From Burkholderiaceae bacterium (GTDB lineage Bacteria > Pseudomonadota > Gammaproteobacteria > Burkholderiales > Burkholderiaceae_F): 64,000 nt of DNA. Made by a program: the position numbers and the translations under genes. Positions 24,691 through 33,370 of the stretch are shown one piece after another. The DNA lies in contig JALHMQ010000016.1 in NCBI GenBank assembly GCA_022843955.1, positions 1 through 64,000 of the forward strand, written 5' to 3'. How positions within the stretch are numbered: position 1 is the stretch's first letter; the number at the start of each line of letters is the position of its first letter. A model generated the notes under the pieces. It worked only from the letters and a program-made list of their open reading frames with translations, was not told the DNA's origin and searched no databases.

Positions 24691-24749
24691 GCCTGACTGC
24701 CGCGCGCAAAGTGGGATTGGGCCCCGGCTGCGCCGGGGCGACGAGCAAA

Positions 24750-25097
24750 GCGCGCATCGTCCCCGCGCTGCAGGCATGGAGCAACTCGTTCGCACACTCC
24801 CGCTGTCGTCCCCGCGAAGGCGGGGACCCAGTGACTTGCATGGTGATGGATCGAGGTAGCGGACAGGCAGCGCGCTTGCCGTTGCCTCTGACAAGACACC
24901 ACCGCAAGTCAGCGGCACCGAAGACACTTGGTCCCCGCCTTCGCGGGGACGACGCAGGCAGCTGCGGTCAATGCATCGCGCTGCGTCAGCCGGCCGTCGA
25001 ACCGATGCGTGGCCGCGCATCCGCGTCTTGGGCAGATCCGCCGCGCCGCGGTGAGCACGACGTACCGCACACCGTCGCCCCGGCGCAGGCCGGGGCC
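24750..25097. repeat. 348-bp direct repeat, copy 1
   Basis: Appears identical to 25161-25508, at an offset of 411 bp. It contains GTCCCCGC and GCCCCGGC palindromes at its ends and centre. Near-identity implies a recent duplication. Confidence 0.85.
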
Positions 25098-25160
25098 TAA
25101 TCTCGCCTGGTCCTCCAACGATCAACTTGGGCCCCGGCCAGCGCCGGGGCGACGAGCAGA

Positions 25161-25508
25161 GCGCGCATCGTCCCCGCGCTGCAGGCATGGAGCAACTCGT
25201 TCGCACACTCCCGCTGTCGTCCCCGCGAAGGCGGGGACCCAGTGACTTGCATGGTGATGGATCGAGGTAGCGGACAGGCAGCGCGCTTGCCGTTGCCTCT
25301 GACAAGACACCACCGCAAGTCAGCGGCACCGAAGACACTTGGTCCCCGCCTTCGCGGGGACGACGCAGGCAGCTGCGGTCAATGCATCGCGCTGCGTCAG
25401 CCGGCCGTCGAACCGATGCGTGGCCGCGCATCCGCGTCTTGGGCAGATCCGCCGCGCCGCGGTGAGCACGACGTACCGCACACCGTCGCCCCGGCGCAGG
25501 CCGGGGCC
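25161..25508. repeat. 348-bp direct repeat, copy 2
   Basis: Copy of 24750-25097. A more diverged third version occupies about 25700-26000. Confidence 0.85.
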
Positions 25509-25550
25509 CAAGTAGAAGTGTGGGGCGGGGTCTGACGACATCACGCCCGC

Positions 25551-25635
25551 GCCGGTGCAGGACAACGCCACGCCGCGCACGGCGAGCGGCGCGCCGCTCT
25601 TCGAGCCGGTGTGGATCTGGCTGTGCTTCGGCTAG
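25551..25635 (+). repeat. Third copy of hydrolase 3' end
   Basis: 85 bp matching 24361-24445 with a few substitutions (for example Ser to Gly before the stop). It precedes the diverged third REP unit. Confidence 0.85.
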
Positions 25636-26067
25636 GCCTGACTGCCGCGCGCAAAGTGGGATTGGGCCCCGGCCTGCGCCGGGGCGACGAGCAAAGCGGC
25701 CCATCGTCCCCGCGCTGCAGCGCATGGCGTGACGCGTTCGCACACTCCCGCTGTCGTCCCCGCGAAGGCGGGGACCCAGTGGCTTTGCATTGCTGATGGA
25801 TCGAGGCAGCGGACCGGCAGCGTTTGCCGCTGCCTCTGACAAGACACCGTCGCAAGTCAGCGGCACCGAAGACACTGGATCCCCGCCTTCGCGGGGACGA
25901 CGGCGCAGTACCGACGCGTGGCCGTGCCTCCGCGTATTGAACACATCCGGCGCGCATTGACGACGTACCGCACACCGTCGCCCCGGCGCAGGCCGGGGCC
26001 AAAGTTGAAGTGCAGGGCGGGGTCTGACGACCTCACGCCCGCGCCTTCTTGGCGCAGCGTCGGGCGG

Positions 26068-26520
26068 CTAGCGACGCAGCGTGCTCAGGTACGCGACCAC
26101 GTCTTCGATCTCCTGCGGCGCGAGCTTGGGTGCCTCGCCGGCGCTCTTGTGGAAGCTGGGCATCTCGGTCTTGCGCGAGACGCGCGCCAGGTCCACCACG
26201 CTCAGGCGCAACTGGGCGGCGGTGAGGTTGGCTCCGATGCCGTCGAGCAACGGGCCCTTGGTGCCGCCGCCGGCCAGCGCCTTGTCGCTGATGGTGTGGC
26301 ACTTGAGGCAGTTGGCGGCCTCACGCTTGGCGAGCAGCGCCTTGCCGCGGGCGGCGTTGCCGGGGGTGCTGGTGAGCGGCTTGGGAATGCCGTCGCCCTC
26401 GACCTCGTAGCTGACCTGGGCCAACGCCGGGCCGGGCAGCGCGAAGAGCGAGCTGACGACAACGGCGGAGAAAGCGGTGGAGAAAGCGGCGGCGAGGGCG
26501 CGCGCAACGCGGGTCTTCAT
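26068..26520 (-). CDS. soxX: SoxX-type monohaem cytochrome c
   Basis: 150 aa with a signal peptide (cleavage near ALAQ, residue ~35) and one haem site CLKCH near residue 71. The GTKGPLLDGIGANLTAAQLR block, MPSFH with the distal ligand methionine, and the EIEDVVAYLSTLR end are characteristic of SoxX, which pairs with SoxA to couple thiosulfate to the SoxYZ carrier in the periplasm. No soxA, Y, Z or B gene is in this window, so it is a lone copy. It could serve another periplasmic electron transfer. Confidence 0.75.
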   Translation of the reverse strand: MKTRVARALAAAFSTAFSAVVVSSLFALPGPALAQVSYEVEGDGIPKPLTSTPGNAARGKALLAKREAANCLKCHTISDKALAGGGTKGPLLDGIGANLTAAQLRLSVVDLARVSRKTEMPSFHKSAGEAPKLAPQEIEDVVAYLSTLRR

Positions 26521-26667
26521 GAGTGGCTCCTGGACGGTTCTGCTGTTCTTGCCGCGCCGGGGGGGCCGATGGCGGCCGATGGCGGTAGCTTGCGCCGGCG
26601 GCGGCGGCGCGTGCTGTCGAATCTCAACTTTGCCCCGCCCGCATCCGCGCGACGGGCGGCGCCGCGA

Positions 26668-27651
26668 TCAGAACTTCTGCACGCGGCCTTCACGCACCAG
26701 CACCGCGTAGGCGGCGCTGTCGGCGGCGATCAGCGCGCGCATCTGCGCCGGCGTGCCGGGGGCGATCTCGAAGCCGGCGCCTTCGATGCGCTGGCGCACC
26801 GCGTCGGCCTTCAGCGCGGCGAGCACGTCGCGGTGCACCTGCTCGAGCACCGCGGCCGGCGTGCCGGCGCGCCCGACCAGGCCGGCCCAGGGGCGCATCT
26901 CCATCGGCGGGCCGCCGGCCTCGGCCAGCGTGGGCAGCTCCGGGTACTGCGGCAGGCGCGCGTGCGCGGCCACCGCCAGCGGGCGGATGCGGCCGGCCTG
27001 GATCATCGGCAGCACCGAGTGCATGGACAGCGTGGTGAAGTCGACGTCGGCGTTGGCCACGGCGCTGATCTGCTGCCCGCCGTCCTTGAACGGCACGTGC
27101 AGGAAGTGCAGGCCGGCGGCGCGCGCGAAGGATTCCACCGCGACGTGCGACGGGTGGCCGTTGCCGAACGAGGCGTAGCTGACCGCACCGGGCGCGCGGC
27201 GCGCCTGCGCGATCAGCTCGGCCAGCGTGCCGAAGCGGCTCTTGCCGCCCACGTGCACCACGAAGGTGGCGCGAAACAGCGTGGTGAGCGGCGCCACGTC
27301 ATCGGCCACGCTGTACGGCAGGGAGGCGTGCAGCAGCGGGTTCATCGCCAGCGAGCCGGTGTCGCCGATGAACAGCGTGTGACCGTCGGGAGCGACCTGA
27401 CGCAGCTCGTTGAAGGCGACGATGCCGGAGGCGCCCGGCTTGTTGTCGATGACCACCGCCTGGCCCCAGCGGCGCGCGAGTTCGGCGCCCACGGCGCGCG
27501 AGACGACATCGGGGCCGATGCCGGGCGAGTACGGCACCACGATGCGCACCTGGCGTGAGGGAAAGCCGCTGGCGGCAGCGCGGCGGGGCTGGACGAACGG
27601 GGCGGCGAGGGCGGCAGCGAGCAGGGTGCGGCGGGGGTGGGACGGGTTCAT
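26668..27651 (-). CDS. Bug-family (TctC-like) tripartite tricarboxylate transporter binding protein
   Basis: 327 aa periplasmic receptor. A twin-arginine-like RRTLLAAALAAP signal is followed by the Bug signature regions VRIVVPYSPGIGPDVVSRAV, VVIDNKPGASG and YASFGNGHPSHVAVE. Such proteins bind carboxylates or similar small molecules. No TctA/TctB membrane partner is adjacent, as is common for the expanded Bug families of Burkholderiales. Confidence 0.92.
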   Translation of the reverse strand: MNPSHPRRTLLAAALAAPFVQPRRAAASGFPSRQVRIVVPYSPGIGPDVVSRAVGAELARRWGQAVVIDNKPGASGIVAFNELRQVAPDGHTLFIGDTGSLAMNPLLHASLPYSVADDVAPLTTLFRATFVVHVGGKSRFGTLAELIAQARRAPGAVSYASFGNGHPSHVAVESFARAAGLHFLHVPFKDGGQQISAVANADVDFTTLSMHSVLPMIQAGRIRPLAVAAHARLPQYPELPTLAEAGGPPMEMRPWAGLVGRAGTPAAVLEQVHRDVLAALKADAVRQRIEGAGFEIAPGTPAQMRALIAADSAAYAVLVREGRVQKF

Positions 27652-28092
27652 TTAGGGGACTGCTTAGGCCGGGGGTGGCTTGGTCCGGCAAAGGAAACAG
27701 GGCAGCACGAGCGTAACGGGGACCGTCACACCTGCGCCTTGATCGGCCGCAAGGGTGGGGCTGCGGTGGCGGGGGGTGCTGGCGGCGGGTGGCGCGCGGA
27801 TGGGTCGAATGGCCGGGGGGTGGCCGGCGGGGCGGTCGGCCGGGGTGGCGGCGGGCGGGGCGGGCGCTCGATGGCGCGAGAGGGTGGCTCTGCGGTGGAG
27901 CGGGGATTTCGGCGGGCCGAGCGGCCGGGCCACGGTGTGGGGATGGGCGGTCGGCCCGACCCGCACGCCCCCGTCGCAAAGTTTCTTGAAGCGGCTGCAT
28001 CCGATTCCGCATCCGCCCCGTAAGTCGGTTCAGGCGGCTAAACGGGACAAGCCCCGCGCCTTCAACCAACCAGCCAACCCACGGAGCAGACC
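27652..28092. other. Intergenic region upstream of the repeat-protein operon
   Basis: 441 bp, extremely G-rich on the plus strand. It should contain the promoter for the rightward fibre-like operon. The last 20 bases hold a GGAG ribosome-binding site for the first gene. No gene is supported. Confidence 0.4.
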
Positions 28093-28968
28093 ATGAACAA
28101 CTTCAAATTCGCCGTCCTCGCCGTTGCCACCCTGGCCGCCTTTGCCGCCCAGACGCCTGTCCACGCTCAGTCGCTGACGCAGCCGGGCACGGCGGTCACC
28201 GGCAACGTCAATGCACGCGGTACGGTCAACGGCGCGATCACGCAGATCGGCGGAGGCGTGCTCAGCTTTGTGAACGGCGGACCTAGCCGGTTCGCCAGCT
28301 CCGCAGCCGCCGCGCTGGGTGGTCAGCACGCCCGGGTGGGCGGCGTGGCCGGCGTCGTCTCGGCCAACCGCATCGATACCAACGGCACGGTCAACGGCGC
28401 CATCACTCAGGTGCGGCTGGGCGCGGCCGAAGGCGCAAACGAGCAGCTCACGGCGGTGGGCTCGGTGTCGAACACCACCGCCAACAACATCAGCGTCAGC
28501 GGCACCGCCGCCGGCGCGATCACCCAGATCGGTGCCACAGTGGCCGCCGGCGGAAACGAGCAGTCGCTGCTGATCGGCTCGGTGACAGAGGTAGACGCCA
28601 ACAACATCAACGCGACCGGCACGCTGGCGGGCGCCTCGACGCAGATCAACGTCGAAGCGGTGGGTCTCCTTAACGAGCAGGCCGCCCTGATCGGTAGCGC
28701 CCGCCGTGTCAACGCGAACAACTTGACGCTCAACGGCACGCTGCGCGGCAACCTGCTGCAAGTCGCCGCCACCCTTGGCGGCTTGGTCAACTCGCAGGTC
28801 GTCAATGTGGGCGGCGCACACGCCACCCAGGCACGCAACATCACGACCAACGGCACGGTCAACGGCGCAGTGACGCAGGTCGCCGCCACCGTGGGCTCGG
28901 GCAACGTGCAGAGCGCGGTGGTGGGCGGTGTCCAGGGCGCGGTCGTCAGCAGCAACGACGAGCAGTAA
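28093..28968 (+). CDS. Secreted repeat protein A (curlin/holdfast-like candidate fibre subunit)
   Basis: 291 aa. A Sec signal peptide ends near HAQ (residue 26). The rest is six repeats of ~39-58 residues, each opening like ANNIxxxGTxxGAITQ and ending with (N)xQxxxxGSVxxxx. Regular Asn/Gln/Gly/Thr/Val spacing and the near absence of aromatic residues suggest a beta-solenoid or amyloid-like fibre. Sequence is unlike E. coli CsgA in repeat length but shares its xxxITQxGxxN flavour. It is first in a four-gene operon that includes a CsgG-like secretion lipoprotein. Fibre function is inferred. Confidence 0.75.
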   Translation: MNNFKFAVLAVATLAAFAAQTPVHAQSLTQPGTAVTGNVNARGTVNGAITQIGGGVLSFVNGGPSRFASSAAAALGGQHARVGGVAGVVSANRIDTNGTVNGAITQVRLGAAEGANEQLTAVGSVSNTTANNISVSGTAAGAITQIGATVAAGGNEQSLLIGSVTEVDANNINATGTLAGASTQINVEAVGLLNEQAALIGSARRVNANNLTLNGTLRGNLLQVAATLGGLVNSQVVNVGGAHATQARNITTNGTVNGAVTQVAATVGSGNVQSAVVGGVQGAVVSSNDEQ

Positions 28969-29037
28969 CCACGAGTGGGCGCTGGCCGCACCGCGACCGG
29001 CGCCCTTCATGTCCTTACCTTCTTCCGGAGACTTGCC

Positions 29038-29925
29038 ATGACCACCCATCGCGCTACCTTCGCCCTGCTCCTGCTCACCGCCGCCGTCAGCGCGGCCCAC
29101 GCCCAGGATCGCGGCGTCAACGCCAACAACATCACCACCCGCAGCACGACCACCGGCAGCATCACGCAGAGCGCGGCCGGCGTAGGCAGCGGCAGCTCGT
29201 CGACCCAGCAGGCGATTGCCATCGGCGGCGTGTCGGGCGCGATCGACGCCAACAACATCACGACCACCGGCACCGTGGTGGGGACTGTGCGCCAGACCAC
29301 CGCCGGCCAGAGCCGGCAGGCGATCGGCATCGGCGCGGTGGCCGGCACGGTGGACGCTCGCAATGTGCGGGCAGAAGGCACCTTGGTCGGCAACGTGACG
29401 CAGAACGCGGTCGGCCGGGTGGACCAGCGCATCGGCATCGGCTCCGTGCAAGGCAACGTGGACGCACGCGACATCACCGCCCGCGGCACCGCCGCCGCTC
29501 TCATCACCCAGACTGGCGCCGGCAACAGCCTGAGGGACAAGCAGTTGATCCTGATCGGCAGCGTGGCCGATTCGGACAGCCGCAATCTGAACCTCACCGG
29601 CACCGTGGGCGGCGTGATCAACCAGGTGTCCACCAGCACCATCGGCGGCGACAACACCCAGCAGTTGCTGGTGGGCAGCGTCAACGACTCCGACACCCGC
29701 AACGTGACCACCAACGCCACGGTGGCCGGTTTCGTCACGCAAGTGGCCGGCAGCGGGCTGGGTGGTCGCAACCTGCAAATAATCAACGTCGGCAGCGTGA
29801 ACGATGCATCCGTTCGCAATGTTTCTACGTTCGTGGTGGTAGGCGGTTCGCTGTCGCAGCTGGGCGCGGCGGCAGGCAGCCAGAACGTGCAACGGATCAA
29901 CCTCGGCGGCGTCGACGGCCGCTGA
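29038..29925 (+). CDS. Secreted repeat protein B (paralogue of protein A)
   Basis: 295 aa from the ATG at 29038, 69 bases after protein A. The signal peptide ends near AHAQ (residue 23). Seven repeats of ~36-42 residues follow the same plan as protein A: a (A/S/T)RN(I/V)xxxGTVxGxITQ half and a QxxxIGSVxxxD half. The two proteins are clearly paralogous yet diverged, like CsgA/CsgB or HfaA/HfaD pairs, where one is the main subunit and the other a nucleator or anchor. Which is which cannot be told. Confidence 0.75.
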   Translation: MTTHRATFALLLLTAAVSAAHAQDRGVNANNITTRSTTTGSITQSAAGVGSGSSSTQQAIAIGGVSGAIDANNITTTGTVVGTVRQTTAGQSRQAIGIGAVAGTVDARNVRAEGTLVGNVTQNAVGRVDQRIGIGSVQGNVDARDITARGTAAALITQTGAGNSLRDKQLILIGSVADSDSRNLNLTGTVGGVINQVSTSTIGGDNTQQLLVGSVNDSDTRNVTTNATVAGFVTQVAGSGLGGRNLQIINVGSVNDASVRNVSTFVVVGGSLSQLGAAAGSQNVQRINLGGVDGR

Positions 29926-29951
29926 CCAACAGACCACCAAGGAGAGCGAAC

Positions 29952-30287
29952 ATGACAACCCGAACCCTGCGCCTGGCCCTGATCGCCCTGCTGGGCGTCA
30001 CCCTCACGCTGCCGGTGCACGCCGGCATCACCGAGGTGGGCGACGACATCAACGCCAAGATCGCCCGCGCCAAGATCCAGCGCGGCGACAGCCGGGCCGC
30101 CAAGGTCAAGCCGGTGGATGCCAGCCAGCCCGGCGGCCGCGGCAGCGACGTGCTCGGCGACGGCTGCAACATCGCCATCGGCAACGTGATCGATACGGGC
30201 AAACCCGGCTTCGGCACCTCGGCGCGTTCGCAGACCACGGTGGTGGTGCAGGGCGACGTGATCATGGCCAACAATCGGTGCAAGTGA
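29952..30287 (+). CDS. Small exported protein of the repeat-protein operon
   Basis: 111 aa, beginning 26 bases after repeat protein B with an AGGAG-like ribosome site. A signal peptide ends near VHAG (residue 24). The mature part has a charged helix, then DVLGDGCNIAIGNVIDTG and a second cysteine near the C-terminus (NNRCK), so one disulfide is possible. No family recognised. By position it resembles accessory periplasmic chaperone or nucleator factors of curli systems, but this is inference. Confidence 0.65.
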   Translation: MTTRTLRLALIALLGVTLTLPVHAGITEVGDDINAKIARAKIQRGDSRAAKVKPVDASQPGGRGSDVLGDGCNIAIGNVIDTGKPGFGTSARSQTTVVVQGDVIMANNRCK

Positions 30288-30343
30288 GCCGCAACCAAGG
30301 CTGCAAGTAAGCTCGCGCCCCACGCCCTGCCCGGAGAACGGCG

Positions 30344-31984
30344 ATGACCACGAAAGACAAGAAGAACGCAGCGCGCGCCACCCGCCCGCTGCTGGCCGCC
30401 CTCCTGGTCGCCACGCTGGCCGCCTGTGCCAGCGTCGCGCCGCCCCCGCGCGCGCAGGACGTGGCTGCTGCCTCCAGCAGCAAGATCTCGACGACACCCC
30501 AGCGCAACGTCACCGACTTCACCGACGGCCTGCGCTGCATGGACGAGACCTTCCTGCGCTACAACGTGCGCGATGTCAGCGTGATCATGGAAGACCTGTC
30601 GGATACGACGAAGAAGGTCAGCGCCAGCACGCGCGACATGATGATCTCGGCGATCAGCGACATGACGCGGCGCAGCCGCGCGATCCAGCTGATCACCTTC
30701 GGCCAGGACGCCAACAACGTGGTGGCGTTTCTGGCCAACGCCAAGCAGCGCAGCCCGTTCGGCGCGGTGCCGCAGTTCAACATCCGCGGCTCGGTGTCGC
30801 AGCTGGACGAAGGCGTGCTGCGGCGGCAGGGCGACCTGGGCCTGGCGTTGGAACCGTTTCTGTCCGCCGGCGCCTCGCGCAGCCGCCAGTTCAACGTGCT
30901 GGGCTTCGACGTGAGCATGGTGCAGACGAGCAACCTCGCGCTGCTGCCGGGCGTGTCGTCCAAGAACATCGTGGTGATCGCGAAAGAGGGCGACGCGCTC
31001 GACTCGCAGGCCACCATTCGCAAGGTCGGCATCAACTTCAGCACCAGTTTCCAGCGCACCGACGGCACCGCGCAGGCGCTGCGCAACATGGTGGAGATGT
31101 CGGCGATCGAGCTGTTCGGCCGGCTGCTCAAGCTGCCGTACTGGACCTGCCTGGGCGTGGGCCCGGACAACGCCGACATCAAGCGCGAGATGGAGGATTG
31201 GTTCATCGGCATGGAGCGCGGCGGCGAGCTGGTGCCGTACTTCCAGGAGCAGCTGCGCAACCGCGGCTTCTACGACGGCCCGGTCGACGGCCAGATCTCG
31301 CCGGGGCTGCGCCAGGCGATCGCAGCGTATCGCCGTGCCTCGGGCTTTGCCGAGCTGGACTTCGTCGATCTCTCTTTCTTCAGTGACTTCCTGCACCGCC
31401 CGTTCCCGCCGCCGCCGGCGCAGCCGTTCGTGGCCGATGCACTGCCGCTGGCGCAGCAGGCCGCAGCCGCCGTGCCGCCGCCAGCACCCGCGCCGACACC
31501 GGCCGCCAAGCCCGCGCCGAGCGGCGCCAAGCCGGCCGCGCGCCCGGTCGCATCACCCGCCGCGGCCACCGAGCGCACGCTGCGACTGATCCCGACACGC
31601 GAGCGCTTTGCCGCCGGCGAGGCGGTGGGCTTTCACGTGATCCCGTCGATGAGCGGCTACCTGTACTGCTATCACCAGGACGCCACCGGCACGCTGCGCC
31701 GCATCTTCCCCAACCGATTCACGCGTGATCCGCGCGTGAAGGCCGACCGACCGCTGACGCTGCCGGGTGCGGTGCCGATCGAGCTGCGCGCCCGCGCGGG
31801 GGCGAACGAAACAGTGGGCTGCTTCACCACGCCCAACGAGATCTACAACAGCGTGCCGGCCGCGCTGCGCTGGGGTGATTTCGACCCGCTGCGACTGAAG
31901 AGCTTTGACGAAGTGGCGGCGATCTTCGGGCCGATCACCAAGGGTCAGATGGCGCGCGCGGAGTTCCGCATCGTCACGCAGTAG
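30344..31984 (+). CDS. CsgG-like outer-membrane lipoprotein with peptidoglycan-binding-like and DUF4384 regions
   Basis: 546 aa. A lipobox TLAAC gives lipidated Cys28. Residues ~50-270 resemble the CsgG/HfaB secretion-pore fold, including the KVGINFSTSF strand and the conserved ALRNMVEMSAIELFGRL helix. Residues ~302-335 (LRNRGFYDGPVDGQISPGLR) look like a peptidoglycan-binding motif. After a proline/alanine linker, residues ~411-546 form a DUF4384 domain. CsgG is the pore that exports curli subunits, so this protein is the likely exporter for the two repeat proteins. The fused C-terminal parts are absent from E. coli CsgG. Confidence 0.75.
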   Translation: MTTKDKKNAARATRPLLAALLVATLAACASVAPPPRAQDVAAASSSKISTTPQRNVTDFTDGLRCMDETFLRYNVRDVSVIMEDLSDTTKKVSASTRDMMISAISDMTRRSRAIQLITFGQDANNVVAFLANAKQRSPFGAVPQFNIRGSVSQLDEGVLRRQGDLGLALEPFLSAGASRSRQFNVLGFDVSMVQTSNLALLPGVSSKNIVVIAKEGDALDSQATIRKVGINFSTSFQRTDGTAQALRNMVEMSAIELFGRLLKLPYWTCLGVGPDNADIKREMEDWFIGMERGGELVPYFQEQLRNRGFYDGPVDGQISPGLRQAIAAYRRASGFAELDFVDLSFFSDFLHRPFPPPPAQPFVADALPLAQQAAAAVPPPAPAPTPAAKPAPSGAKPAARPVASPAAATERTLRLIPTRERFAAGEAVGFHVIPSMSGYLYCYHQDATGTLRRIFPNRFTRDPRVKADRPLTLPGAVPIELRARAGANETVGCFTTPNEIYNSVPAALRWGDFDPLRLKSFDEVAAIFGPITKGQMARAEFRIVTQ

Positions 31985-32074
31985 CGAGGCAACGACGCGC
32001 CGGTTGAGGGGCGGCAGCGCCGACCTCGTTACTTGACTGCGATGTTCCCGGTGTGCCGTGCCGGCGACGAATCG

Positions 32075-33328
32075 CTAAGGCGGCGACGGACACCACAGCG
32101 TGTCCAGGTCCTTGAAGTTCCAGTCGGCTGTCGCTTCCCAGCCGGCGATCGCGTCCTGGCACGACGGCCGCGCCAGATCGACCACGGTCGGCGTGATGCG
32201 CAGATTGGACCGCAGGTCGAAGAAGGCCTTCACCGTCGGCGCGAGCCGGGCGCCCGCTTCCTGCGCGACCACCACCGCGAGTCGCCTGGACTTGAGCCGC
32301 ACCAGCGAGCCGACCGGGTAGATGCCGATCAGCGCCACCAACGCGTGGAACACCTGCTGCTCGAAGTGTCCTTCCCACTGCGCCATCCGGCGCAGCGCTT
32401 CGGACGGGTTCCAGCCGGCCTTGTACGGTCGGTTGGACGTGAGTGCGTCGTACACGTCGCACACCGCCGCCATCTTGGCGTGCAGGCTGATCTGCTCGCC
32501 CGTCAGCTTCAGGTAACCGCTGCCGTCGATCTTCTCGTGGTGGTGCAGGCAGACGTCGATCACCGAGGGGGCGATGCCGCCGACCGTGCGCAGCAGCGAC
32601 TCGCCCAGTTGCGGATGCTGGCGCATCGCGTCGAACTCCTCGGCGGTCAGCTTGTCGGGCTTGTTGAGGATCTCCAGCGGCACCTGCGCCTTGCCGATGT
32701 CATGCAACAGCCCGCCCAGCCCGGCATTGGACAAGTCGCGGCCACGCAGGCCCAGCTGGCGACCCAGCGAAATCATCAGCGCACACACCGCCATCGAATG
32801 CATGAAGGTGTATTCGTCGCGGCGCTTCAGGCGCACCACGCTGATCAGCGCAGACGGATTGCGGGTTGCCGAGTCGGCGATCGCATCGACCAGGCCGTCG
32901 CAAAGCTTGGGATCGATCGCCTTACCCATGCGCACCTCGCCGTACAGCGAGGCGATCTGCGGCAGGGCGTTGCGACAGAGTCTGGCGGCATCCGCGAGCT
33001 CGCGCTCGCTGACGCTGCTGCCTGCCGCGGGTGCTGTCGGCGGTTCGCTGACGCTTGGTGCATTCGTGGCGGCAACGGCGGCCGCAACGGCTGGCACTAC
33101 CGGTGCGGGAAGCGGCGCAGGTGGCGGCGCGCTCGACTCCTCGACATCAAGCCCCTTGGCGGTGTCGATCCAGAGCGTGCGCAAGCCGCACTTGCGGATC
33201 TTGCCGAACTCCTCTTCGCTCTCCAGCGTGAAGCGCGCACGCCAGAAGGGATGTTCGATCCACGCGCCGCCGAACTCGTGCACGAACATGCCGAGCCGCA
33301 CCTGGCGGACGTCGATCTCCTTGAGCAT
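32075..33328 (-). CDS. HD-GYP domain protein with N-terminal DUF3391
   Basis: 417 aa predicted cyclic-di-GMP phosphodiesterase. Residues 1-60 are a DUF3391 domain, then an Ala/Pro-rich linker. The metal-binding HD is at 209-210 in LLHDIGKAQVP, and HHEKIDGSGYL at 263-273 is the HD-GYP loop with Leu in place of Pro. It is convergent with the fibre-like operon just to its left, so it could tune c-di-GMP control of surface structures, which is inference. Catalytic residues look intact. Confidence 0.92.
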   Translation of the reverse strand: MLKEIDVRQVRLGMFVHEFGGAWIEHPFWRARFTLESEEEFGKIRKCGLRTLWIDTAKGLDVEESSAPPPAPLPAPVVPAVAAAVAATNAPSVSEPPTAPAAGSSVSERELADAARLCRNALPQIASLYGEVRMGKAIDPKLCDGLVDAIADSATRNPSALISVVRLKRRDEYTFMHSMAVCALMISLGRQLGLRGRDLSNAGLGGLLHDIGKAQVPLEILNKPDKLTAEEFDAMRQHPQLGESLLRTVGGIAPSVIDVCLHHHEKIDGSGYLKLTGEQISLHAKMAAVCDVYDALTSNRPYKAGWNPSEALRRMAQWEGHFEQQVFHALVALIGIYPVGSLVRLKSRRLAVVVAQEAGARLAPTVKAFFDLRSNLRITPTVVDLARPSCQDAIAGWEATADWNFKDLDTLWCPSPP

Positions 33329-33370
33329 GAAGGACTCGTTCTTATGCGCCGCGTTACATCACGGCGCGGA

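Larger units (their letters stand above)
24446..26043. repeat. REP-palindrome cluster with duplicated gene tails
   Basis: 1.6 kb without a credible gene. It is packed with two palindrome types: GGCCCCGGCCTGCGCCGGGG and GTCCCCGCGAAGGCGGGGAC variants. Units of ~410 bp recur three times (two nearly identical, one diverged), interleaved with two extra copies of the upstream hydrolase gene's 3' end. Long open frames across it are artefacts of high GC and repetition. Confidence 0.85.

Noticed and set aside
24442-25944. 500-codon leftward open frame across the repeat cluster
   Set aside because: It merely reads through REP palindromes and duplicated segments; composition is unlike a protein and it repeats its own sequence with the DNA repeats.
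24446-26043. Possible CRISPR array
   Set aside because: Repeats are palindromic REP units and long duplications with irregular spacing, without unique 30-40 bp spacers or cas genes.
27637-28023. 128-codon rightward ORF before the fibre-like operon
   Set aside because: Gly/Arg-rich low-complexity translation of a G-rich intergenic stretch with no protein-like features.
28030-29958. 642-codon leftward open frame opposite the two repeat proteins
   Set aside because: Antisense shadow of two plus-strand genes that have signal peptides, ribosome sites and regular repeats.
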